From Actinobacteria bacterium ADurb.Bin346 (GTDB lineage Bacteria > Actinomycetota > Humimicrobiia > Humimicrobiales > Humimicrobiaceae): 7,619 nucleotides of DNA. The notes beneath the pieces are model-generated. The model saw nothing but the letters and a program-made list of their open reading frames with translations, searched no databases and was not told the DNA's origin. This document shows, one piece after another, positions 1 to 5,268 of the stretch. Each line of letters begins with the position of its first letter. Within the stretch, counting starts at the first letter, position 1. The stretch spans positions 1 through 7,619 of the forward strand of contig MWAX01000082.1 of the NCBI GenBank assembly GCA_002068775.1, read 5' to 3'. Made by a program: the position numbers and the translations under genes.

Positions 1-6
1 AATCCT

Positions 7-852
7 TTAAGACTTTTGGTATACTAAATCTTCAATTTCTTTAAATATTTTTTCAAATTTTTGTCCATATGAGATATCATAATCCAGCAGTGTCATACCA
101 CTTGAATAAAGCCTGGCAATCTGCACATCATTTGGTATTTTAATGTGCAGCTTTATGTTATTGTTCCTGCAGTGAGCCTCAATGGCAGAGTCTCCTATCC
201 CGTCCCTGTTTATAATCACGCCATAAGGTATTTTCAGATTGTCAAGCACGGCCATGGAAATTAAAAGATCATTGAAGCCATAGGGGGTGGGCTCAGTGAC
301 AAGGATGCAGTAATCGCTATTTTTCACTGCCATCACCATACTGCAGGCATTGCCCGGGGGCGAGTCAATAATAACAGTGCCCTTGCTGTTAACCATTTTT
401 TCAAGTTCATTTTGCACAGTAGTCGACCTCATAGAGCCGGGTATTAAATTACCCTTTAAAAAATCGATTCCCGGTTTTGCAAACCCCTTTGTTATCTGTC
501 CGACTTCAATATCCTTTTCTCGAACTGCGCCCTGAGGCCCGACCAGTATGCAGCCACCGCATCCATGGCAAAGCTCGGGATAAAATATCACCTCATTTTT
601 AATTACTGCAAGCGCATTGTAATGGCAAAACTCTGCACAGCTGGAAAAATCCTTTCCTGTCTCTGTCAGGAAATAAGGGTGCTTAATATAAACTTTTTTT
701 ATGTTCTTAATATCAGGTTTTAAAAAAATATCTGCGTTTGGGGCTTCCACATCATAATCAATAAACTGGCAGTACCCGATTGAAAGCGCAAGACTTACAG
801 CAACTGTAGTTTTACCGGTACCGCCTTTTCCGCTTGCTATTGAAATAATCAA
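7..852 (-). CDS. MinD/ParA-like ATPase with inserted ferredoxin domain (COG1149 type)
   Basis: This is a 281-residue cytoplasmic P-loop ATPase of the MinD/Mrp superfamily with an Fe-S insertion. The deviant Walker A motif GKGGTGKT lies at residues 8-15, the FIDYDVEAPN switch region at 30-39 and the DSPPG motif at 163-167. A ferredoxin-like insert occupies about residues 60-110. Its second motif has C95, C98 and C101 but G105 where the fourth Cys is expected. Its first motif keeps only C72 and C76; the two preceding Cys positions are G66 and F69. One [4Fe-4S] site may therefore remain and the other is lost. Family members often occur as adjacent pairs, so a paralogue could lie beyond position 1. 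The start codon is TTG (852): the GKGG motif sits at the usual distance from it and no other in-frame start is near. AAAGGA at 864-869 is a rather distant ribosome site. The gene is last in the leftward run, 38 nt after the DUF134/NifX fusion. Family assignment is firm; the substrate is unknown. Confidence 0.9.
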   Translation of the reverse strand: MIISIASGKGGTGKTTVAVSLALSIGYCQFIDYDVEAPNADIFLKPDIKNIKKVYIKHPYFLTETGKDFSSCAEFCHYNALAVIKNEVIFYPELCHGCGGCILVGPQGAVREKDIEVGQITKGFAKPGIDFLKGNLIPGSMRSTTVQNELEKMVNSKGTVIIDSPPGNACSMVMAVKNSDYCILVTEPTPYGFNDLLISMAVLDNLKIPYGVIINRDGIGDSAIEAHCRNNNIKLHIKIPNDVQIARLYSSGMTLLDYDISYGQKFEKIFKEIEDLVYQKS

Positions 853-890
853 CTTGTAGTTTTTCCTTTCTGTTAATTTTTATTTTAAGT

Positions 891-1736
891 TCAGGAATTC
901 CTCCCCATTCCGTAATGAGCTTTGACATCAGGCGCAGAAGTCTCTGTAAGCTGCCCTTTTTTGTACTGCTCCACTGCTTCCCTTACTGTTCCTGACACAC
1001 CGGAATATGTTTTGATATTTGCAGCCTGCAATACTCTGAATGCATTTGGCCCAAAACTTCCGGAAAGCACTGCTCCGACGTTTTTTGAAGCTATTGTCTG
1101 CCCGGCCTGTATGCCTGCACCACCCATTGCATCACGGCTGGAATTTTCAATAGCCTCAAAGGTGTTCTGCTCAAGGTCATAAATGATAAAATATGGGCAT
1201 CTGCCGAACCTCGGATCTACGCTTGAGCTTAAAGTTGTTCCTGTTGATGTAATGCAGATTTTCATAGTTTTTCCTTTCTTATTATTTTTGAAATTTTCTT
1301 TTTCAATGTCAATTATTCTTTCTCCGCACTCAGGGCATACCATATTGCTCACACTGAAGAAATCATTCTCGCCATTGTTCAAGCCGTCTTTTTTTACATA
1401 ATAGTGATGTCTGCCCATCAGGCACTGCTTTTCTATCACTTTTTCTGAGGGAATGTAGTGCCCTCCTTCGACTTTTAAAGCTTTTCCTTCTATAACCGCA
1501 TCTGCCAGCTTATATCTTGCAGATTTTATTATCCTCTGGAATGTGCTCCTGGAAATGCCCATTTTCTTTGCAGCTTCCGCCTGTTCAAGATTCTGTATGT
1601 CTTTTAATTTAAGCGCTTCTATTTCCTCAAGCGTCAGGGCAGTGACTTTAAGTTTTGTCATTGGAATACCCTGAGGTTTAAAATAAGCGTACAGGGGCAG
1701 TATGTCGATTATTTTTTTTATTTTAGGTCTTGCCAC
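891..1736 (-). CDS. DUF134 (helix-turn-helix) and NifX-like domain fusion protein
   Basis: This 281-residue protein has two domains. Residues 1-97 match DUF134: an N-terminal RPK, YFKPQGIP at 18-25, an acidic/leucine-rich helix, then a helix-turn-helix with AAKKMGISRSTFQRII at 55-70, and GKALKVEGGHY at 84-94. This part is probably DNA-binding. A linker carries C105, H110, H111 and a C134-x2-C137 pair, resembling a degraded zinc ribbon. Residues 158-265 form a dinitrogenase Fe-Mo-cofactor-type (NifX/NifB C-terminal) domain, with FGRCPYF at 177-183 and GSFGPNAF at 226-233. The start is GTG at 1736, only 3 nt after the stop of the zinc-ribbon gene, which suggests translational coupling. An internal ATG at 1265 behind a good ribosome site could also yield the NifX-like domain alone. 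By domain content it may be a metal- or Fe-S-cofactor-responsive regulator, but that is inference. Confidence 0.9.
   Translation of the reverse strand: MARPKIKKIIDILPLYAYFKPQGIPMTKLKVTALTLEEIEALKLKDIQNLEQAEAAKKMGISRSTFQRIIKSARYKLADAVIEGKALKVEGGHYIPSEKVIEKQCLMGRHHYYVKKDGLNNGENDFFSVSNMVCPECGERIIDIEKENFKNNKKGKTMKICITSTGTTLSSSVDPRFGRCPYFIIYDLEQNTFEAIENSSRDAMGGAGIQAGQTIASKNVGAVLSGSFGPNAFRVLQAANIKTYSGVSGTVREAVEQYKKGQLTETSAPDVKAHYGMGRNS
1263..1277 (-). promoter_or_regulatory. Internal ribosome binding site and ATG inside the DUF134/NifX fusion
   Basis: AAAGGA at 1272-1277 lies 6 nt before an in-frame ATG at 1265-1263. That ATG begins MKICITS, the canonical N-terminus of a free-standing NifX-like protein. 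Initiation here would give a 124-residue product sharing the stop at 891. The surrounding codons encode a Lys/Asn-rich linker (KNNKKGK), as expected if a former gene spacer had been read through. The site is clear in sequence; its use is inferred. Confidence 0.55.
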
Positions 1737-1739
1737 TTT

Positions 1740-1958
1740 TTACTCACGCACCATTTTTGTACCGCATTTCGGGCAACTGACATTATAGCAGGGGTTTCCG
1801 GCCTGATGGGGTACTTTTGTTCCGCAGCTCGGACAAACACAATTTCCGCCCGGGCCTGCGCCCTGTCCACCCATGCGTCCCTGGCCGCCCCCTCTTCCCT
1901 GGCCTCTTCCTGTACCGGCTCCGCGGCCTGTCGGACCCGTACCATCTCTTCCTGGCAT
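1740..1958 (-). CDS. Small Gly-rich zinc-ribbon protein
   Basis: This 72-residue protein has an N-terminal half that is almost all Gly, Arg and Gln (MPGRDGTGPTGRGAGTGRG at its start). Its C-terminal half is a zinc ribbon with CPSC at 42-45 and CPKC at 62-65, plus C40 and C57. The two CxxC knuckles are the standard ligand set for one Zn or Fe ion. The start is strongly supported by AAAGGAGG at 1964-1971, 5 nt before the ATG. An 18-nt-period repeat fills the upstream spacer, and the next gene starts 3 nt after the stop. The first residues resemble those of the DUF5320 protein at 5098-4688. The Gly-rich coding sequence is visibly GC-richer than its neighbours because of GGN codons. The function is unknown; a metal-binding or partner-recruiting role in the same pathway is inference. 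Confidence 0.85.
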   Translation of the reverse strand: MPGRDGTGPTGRGAGTGRGQGRGGGQGRMGGQGAGPGGNCVCPSCGTKVPHQAGNPCYNVSCPKCGTKMVRE

Positions 1959-1968
1959 TTTAGCCTCC

Positions 1969-2076
1969 TTTCTAATCTTTCCAATCTTTTTTATCTTTTT
2001 TAATTTCTTAGACTATCTTGTATTCCTTATCTATCCTGCTTTTCTTATCCAGGTTGTCTTTCTTATCTATCTTGTC
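1969..2076 (-). repeat. Six imperfect tandem copies of an 18-nt purine-rich unit
   Basis: On the minus strand the spacer between the NifX-like gene and the zinc-ribbon gene divides into six consecutive 18-nt blocks: 2076-2059, 2058-2041, 2040-2023, 2022-2005, 2004-1987 and 1986-1969. The first, GACAAGATAGATAAGAAA, is a fair consensus. Blocks 2 and 3 match it well; blocks 4 to 6 are more decayed but keep the A-rich ends and, in blocks 5 and 6, the central GAT. A weak partial copy may precede at 2094-2077. The array ends exactly where the zinc-ribbon ribosome site begins. It is almost purely purine and should be poorly structured in RNA. Confidence 0.7.
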
Positions 2077-2091
2077 TTCCTTGTTTTTTTA

Positions 2092-2478
2092 TTAGTGATG
2101 ACCTTCATGGTCACAAGCACTTTTATCTATCCCATAACCCCTGCCTGCGCCTTCAGAGCAAATGCTTTCTCCGCCTATAAGGTCACCTGAAACAAATTTA
2201 TCAATAGTATCCTTAATACTTCCTTCAATGCCCAGGATTGTATCTATTTTCGCATCAGCAAATAATTGCTGTGCTCTTGGCCCCATTCCTCCTGTGATGA
2301 TGACATTTACGCCTTTCTCTTTCAGAAACTGGGGTAAAAACCCGGGCTGATGTCCGGGATTTGCAATAACTTCTTTGCTTATCACTTTATTTTCTTCTAT
2401 ATCCACCAGTGTATATTCAGGGCACCTGCCAAAATGGGCGGATACATTGTCTCCATCTGTAGAAATTGCAATTTTCAT
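2092..2478 (-). CDS. NifX-like dinitrogenase Fe-Mo-cofactor-binding family protein
   Basis: This is a 128-residue single-domain member of the NifX/NafY/NifB-C-terminal family (RNase H-like fold), whose studied members bind Fe-S or Fe-Mo clusters. MKIAISTDG opens the first strand, HFGRCPEYTLVDIE lies at 15-28, GGMGPRAQQLF at 63-73, and the tail has a metal-ligand-like CDHEGHH. The domain also occurs in the fusion at 1736-891, but the two copies are divergent, suggesting different roles. The start at 2478 is chosen because AGGAG ends 9 nt before it. An ATG at 2484 is only 3 nt from that site, and a TTG at 2502 would overlap the radical SAM gene. It begins 17 nt after that gene's stop and is surely cotranscribed with it. 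No nitrogenase gene is in the window, so nitrogen fixation is not implied. Confidence 0.9.
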   Translation of the reverse strand: MKIAISTDGDNVSAHFGRCPEYTLVDIEENKVISKEVIANPGHQPGFLPQFLKEKGVNVIITGGMGPRAQQLFADAKIDTILGIEGSIKDTIDKFVSGDLIGGESICSEGAGRGYGIDKSACDHEGHH

Positions 2479-2495
2479 TTGCATGCTCTCCTGTC

Positions 2496-3497
2496 TTAAC
2501 AATAATAATATTTAGTGTTTTCATGTAATCTATATCTGATTTCATTTCTTTTTAATAAAGGCTCAAGTATTTTTATAACCTCACTTATATTTTCGCCAAG
2601 CGAAATACTGATATCTTCAGTTGTAACAGGACGCCTTTTTAAAAGTTCGATGATTCTTTCTTTCAGCTTTTTATTCTTTTCATAAATTTCAGTCATGATC
2701 TCAGGCTTAATCTTATCATGTCTAAACGGTTTTATGACTTCCGCCTTTTTATCTGAGCTGTTTTTAAAAAATGCTTCATTTAAGAAATCTTCAAAATACT
2801 TTATATTTTTCGCTGTAGGCGCAAAAACTTCCCCGAGTCCTGAAGGCCTTACCGGAGTGTTTATATGTATTTTTTCAACCCTGTCTGCAATATTATTTTC
2901 AGCCATCAGATTCCTGAATTCTGAAGCACAGGATAAATTGTCATTAATATTTTTTAATAACATTATTTCAAGCCAGACCCTGCCTGCATAGTTTTCCAGG
3001 AACATCTTTATTCCGTTTAATGTATCGTCAAATGTAATTGAACCATCCGGCTGGTTAATTTTTTTAAAAACATTTTCATTGCAGGCATCAAGGGAGATTT
3101 TAATAAGATCAGCATTTAATAAATCTTTTGCCACATCTTCTTTGTGCAGAAGGCTCCCGTTTGTTAAAACTGCGACCGGTATGTCAGTGATTTTTTTTAC
3201 TGAGTCAATCATTGCCCCGATATCAGAGTTAAGCGTTGGCTCGCCTGAGCCTGCAAAAGTAATATAATCTATCTTGCCTGCGCTTTTTATTTTTTCATTC
3301 AGCTCCGCGATAAAATATTCCATGCTTATGTCCTTATACCTTTTTCTTTCTGCCGTTTTAATGGTTGTCCTGCCAAGCTGGCAGTATATGCAATCAAAAC
3401 TGCAGGTCTTGTAAGGAACCAGGTCTATGCCCAGTGAAAACCCGAATCTTCTTGATGGTACCGGACCATAAAATAAATTTTTTTCCCTTTTCAGCAT
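2496..3497 (-). CDS. Radical SAM protein (COG0731-like) with C-terminal winged-helix-like region
   Basis: This 333-residue protein has the radical SAM cluster motif CxxxCxxC as C32-SFD-C36-IY-C39, preceded by YGPVPSRRFGFSLGID (10-25), which is typical of this subgroup. FAGSGEPTLN at 81-90 is the SAM-binding GEP-type motif. It should reductively cleave S-adenosylmethionine using a [4Fe-4S] cluster; the substrate is unknown. About residues 272-333 form a helical, Lys-rich tail (KERIIELLKRRPVTTEDIS) that looks like a winged helix and may bind nucleic acid or protein. The ATG at 3497 sits 11 nt after AAGGA, which is slightly long; the conserved GPVPSRR shortly after supports this start. The stop is 17 nt before the NifX-like gene. 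Having radical SAM and NifX-like genes adjacent recalls NifB, where the two domains are fused, but this enzyme lacks NifB-specific N-terminal features. Confidence 0.9.
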   Translation of the reverse strand: MLKREKNLFYGPVPSRRFGFSLGIDLVPYKTCSFDCIYCQLGRTTIKTAERKRYKDISMEYFIAELNEKIKSAGKIDYITFAGSGEPTLNSDIGAMIDSVKKITDIPVAVLTNGSLLHKEDVAKDLLNADLIKISLDACNENVFKKINQPDGSITFDDTLNGIKMFLENYAGRVWLEIMLLKNINDNLSCASEFRNLMAENNIADRVEKIHINTPVRPSGLGEVFAPTAKNIKYFEDFLNEAFFKNSSDKKAEVIKPFRHDKIKPEIMTEIYEKNKKLKERIIELLKRRPVTTEDISISLGENISEVIKILEPLLKRNEIRYRLHENTKYYYC

Positions 3498-3632
3498 AAA
3501 TTTTAAAATCCTTTATCAGCCTGTTTTGCCAGCCGGTATTTTCAGCGGGCTTTTTTGACCTGATCATTTTGACAGCATCGCGAAGTATCAGCATTCCCGC
3601 CATGTTTCATTAGCGGCACTATAAGCCGGCAC
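3498..3632 (-). other. 135-nt spacer between hydrolase and radical SAM genes
   Basis: No terminator with a U-run and no clear promoter is visible here. A reading frame opens at 3603 (MAGMLILRDAVKMIR) and runs to 3394, but it overlaps the radical SAM gene by about 100 nt in another frame and has no convincing ribosome site, so it is not called as a gene. The radical SAM gene is probably cotranscribed through this spacer. Confidence 0.4.
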
Positions 3633-4520
3633 CTAAAACTTCAATACTTTTCCAACCGCGCCAGCCAGGCATTTGCATCCAAACTCATTCTTTAATTTTA
3701 CATATGAGTCGACTCCGGTGCAGTGCATCGGGACAAACAGCTCAATACTGTATTTTTTCAATTCGCTGATTATATTATCAATATATAAGTCATCTTTTTT
3801 CGAAAAATGAAGGCCGCCTATAATCGCTATTTTTTTAAAGCCTGGATTCAGCTCTATTGCCCTGCCCAGTATATTCAATATACCGCTGTGTGCACAGCCT
3901 GTGATCACCGCCAGGGTTTCCTGCAGCTTTATAAAAACCGATATATCATCCTGAAGCGGATCTATTGTATAAATGCCATTAGCCCATGTATAAAGGTTAT
4001 CGTCTGAAATTTCTTCATCAATTTTACTGATCTGGCCACTGAAGAAAATATTTCTGCTGATCTCTTCAGGCTCGCTAATAAGTAAAAATCTCGCACCCAC
4101 TTGTTCGTAAATAGCTCTTTTCTCGGGGATTCCAATATATCTGTCAACCCTCTCAGTTCCGGAAATATTTGAAATGACGGAAATGCTGTCTGCCCCGGCC
4201 TTATGAAAATCACCGCAGCGGCTGAATTTTTCAGAAAATATTGATGGATGGGCATAAACATCTATCTCTTTATTTAAATGTTTTAAGATTGAAAGCAAGC
4301 CCCCAGTATGGTCATAATGGCCGTGGCTCAAAATAATTTTAGTGATTTTATTTAAATCAATTCCCATGATTTCCGCATTGCCTAAAACAATGTCGCTCTG
4401 CCCGCAATCAAAGAGGATGTTTTCATCCTCAAATTCAATTAATATCGAGAGTCCGTGTTCTGCTTTGAGCTTAGGCACATCAACAAAATTGTCTACAAGA
4501 ATGCTGATTTTCATATTCAT
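3633..4520 (-). CDS. Metallo-beta-lactamase-fold hydrolase (COG1237-like)
   Basis: This 295-residue MBL-fold protein has FDCG at 37-40, the HxHxDH zinc motif SHGHYDH at 65-71 (H66, H68, D70, H71), GCAHSG with H211, GGLHF with H238 and PMHCTG with H266. This pattern fits the COG1237 group related to the archaeal ribofuranosylaminobenzene 5'-phosphate synthase annotation. Bacterial members usually have no proven substrate, so only a dinuclear-metal hydrolase is claimed. The first ATG is 4520; a second at 4514 (MKISILVDN) is equally plausible because neither has a strong ribosome site. It is the first gene of the long leftward run, 101 nt downstream of the DUF5320 terminator, with a dyad at 4552-4575 just upstream. 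A metabolite-repair or cofactor-processing role alongside the Fe-S genes is inference. Confidence 0.9.
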   Translation of the reverse strand: MNMKISILVDNFVDVPKLKAEHGLSILIEFEDENILFDCGQSDIVLGNAEIMGIDLNKITKIILSHGHYDHTGGLLSILKHLNKEIDVYAHPSIFSEKFSRCGDFHKAGADSISVISNISGTERVDRYIGIPEKRAIYEQVGARFLLISEPEEISRNIFFSGQISKIDEEISDDNLYTWANGIYTIDPLQDDISVFIKLQETLAVITGCAHSGILNILGRAIELNPGFKKIAIIGGLHFSKKDDLYIDNIISELKKYSIELFVPMHCTGVDSYVKLKNEFGCKCLAGAVGKVLKF

Positions 4521-4551
4521 CTTTGTCGTAAATTCTTATTAATAATCATTG

Positions 4552-4575
4552 GATTATGAGCATACACCCATAATC
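4552..4575. promoter_or_regulatory. Dyad upstream of the hydrolase operon (candidate operator)
   Basis: GATTATG at 4552-4558 and CATAATC at 4569-4575 form perfect 7-bp inverted arms around a 10-nt spacer, 32 nt upstream of the hydrolase start. The arms are too AT-rich, and lack a following U-run, to be a terminator. The geometry suits a dimeric regulator. No convincing -35/-10 pair can be assigned here. Confidence 0.35.
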
Positions 4576-4620
4576 TGGCTCAATTTTAACATTGAAAAGC
4601 TATTTATGAAATAGTCTATA

Positions 4621-4678
4621 AAAATAAACCCGGGAATGGGCCGGTTACCTGAAGCTTTTTAATTCCCGGGTTTATTTT
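4621..4678 (-). terminator. Strong inverted-repeat terminator after the DUF5320 gene
   Basis: AAAATAAACCCGGGAAT (4621-4637) is perfectly complementary to ATTCCCGGGTTTATTTT (4662-4678), a 17-bp stem with a 24-nt loop. It begins 10 nt after the DUF5320 stop. Read leftward, the CCCGGG core is followed by TTTATTTTTA, as in a factor-independent terminator. Read rightward it also ends in TTTATTTT, so it could work both ways. Confidence 0.85.
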
Positions 4679-4687
4679 GCGCAAGGA

Positions 4688-5098
4688 TTACTTTTCTTTT
4701 TTCGCAGATGACTTTTCAAGCTCTTCCAGCCTTAGCTGTATCTCATCTATCTGTTGTTTTAAAAACCCGGCCTGCTCTTTGAGCATTTCTTTTTCTTCGT
4801 CAGCTGTCATTGTCTGAACAACATTCGGGTAAATAACAGGGTTTACAGGTGGAGCATACATGCCGCTCCAGGCAGGCATGCCTGCATTATAACGCTGCCA
4901 GCCCGTCAGACCTGTTGCCCAGTACCAGTTCCTGTAGCCGCGTCCACCTCTGCCTCCGGCAAAAAACCTCCCGGCCCTTGGAAATCTTCCTCCTGCCGGG
5001 TTGGCATAGCCCGGGACCGTATAGCCTGCACAATAACCAGCCGCTCTTCCAGTCATTGGACCCATGCCTGCAGGACCTGTTCCGTCTCCTCTTGGCAT
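4688..5098 (-). CDS. DUF5320 family Gly/aromatic-rich protein with C-terminal coiled coil
   Basis: This 136-residue protein starts MPRGDGTGPAGMGPMTGRAA, the hallmark N-terminus of DUF5320, followed by GYCAGYTVPGY (C23 is its only Cys). Residues 35-85 are low-complexity and rich in Gly, Arg, Tyr and Trp (GGRGGRGYRNWYWATG at 48-63). Residues 99-130 are charged and heptad-like (EEKEMLKEQAGFLKQQIDEI), predicting a coiled coil and oligomerisation. There is no signal peptide or membrane segment. The ATG at 5098 has AAAGGAGG at 5107-5114, 8 nt upstream. It has its own operator-bearing promoter and its own terminator, so it is transcribed separately from the genes after it. The function is unknown; the family often neighbours NifX-like and MinD-like genes in anaerobes, and the same lead motif occurs in the zinc-ribbon protein at 1958-1740. 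Confidence 0.85.
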   Translation of the reverse strand: MPRGDGTGPAGMGPMTGRAAGYCAGYTVPGYANPAGGRFPRAGRFFAGGRGGRGYRNWYWATGLTGWQRYNAGMPAWSGMYAPPVNPVIYPNVVQTMTADEEKEMLKEQAGFLKQQIDEIQLRLEELEKSSAKKEK

Positions 5099-5262
5099 TT
5101 CAATTCCCTCCTTTTAATGCATTTGCATCTAATGGTATTACACAATTACTATTGCTTTTTTTACAGGAAAGGTACTGCTGGAAGTAGCTGTCCTGTAAAA
5201 ATGTCCTGTTAAAACCTGGCACTTTTAGTCACTTACCATCATTAAATAATGAACTATGGTTC
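5099..5262 (-). other. Long 5' leader of DUF5320 mRNA with alternative stem arms
   Basis: From the predicted start near 5262 to the ATG is about 163 nt. TTTTTACAGGA (5158-5168, plus strand) and TCCTGTAAAAA (5191-5201) form a perfect 11-bp inverted repeat with a 22-nt loop. The minus-strand octamer ACAGGACA occurs twice (5209-5202 and 5196-5189), so either copy could pair with the single downstream TCCTGT at 5168-5163. No known riboswitch class is recognised. Confidence 0.4.
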
Positions 5263-5263
5263 A
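5246..5263 (-). promoter_or_regulatory. Operator copy 2, overlapping the predicted transcription start
   Basis: The plus-strand sequence ATAATGAACTATGGTTCA contains the near-palindrome TGAACTATGGTTCA (5250-5263), with arms TGAAC and GTTCA. It is identical over 18 bp to the copy at 5272-5289. It covers about -1 to +13 of the minus-strand promoter, where a bound repressor would block initiation. Confidence 0.7.
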
Positions 5264-5268
5264 ATATT

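Noticed and set aside
1718..1984. Arg/Ala/Glu-rich 88-codon minus-strand frame overlapping the zinc-ribbon gene
   Set aside because: It is an out-of-frame reading of the Gly-rich gene, without a ribosome site. The zinc-ribbon frame has AAAGGAGG and conserved CxxC motifs.
1969..2076. CRISPR-like array
   Set aside because: The units are contiguous with no spacers, only 18 nt long and degenerate, so this is a simple tandem repeat.
1873..2190. Plus-strand frame reading as a hydrophobic Phe/Leu/Ile-rich membrane-like peptide
   Set aside because: It is the antisense of the zinc-ribbon gene, the purine-rich 18-nt repeat and the end of the NifX-like gene. The hydrophobic repeats come from TTY/CTT codons opposite AAG/GAT, and there is no ribosome site.
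2496..3497. Calling the radical SAM gene nifB
   Set aside because: The GPVPSRR-type N-terminus and winged-helix-like tail fit the COG0731-type group; NifB-specific motifs and nitrogenase genes are absent.
3394..3603. 69-codon minus-strand frame between the hydrolase and radical SAM genes
   Set aside because: It overlaps the radical SAM N-terminus by about 100 nt in a different frame, has no good ribosome site and matches no family I recognise. It remains a weak possibility only.
4621..4678. Mobile-element end or REP-type repeat
   Set aside because: There is a single copy in the window, placed 10 nt after a stop codon and followed by a U-rich run. A terminator explains it fully.
5105..5134. 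Tiny upstream reading frame ATG CAA ATG CAT TAA just before the DUF5320 ribosome site
   Set aside because: Four codons with no ribosome site of its own; most likely chance in an AT-rich leader.
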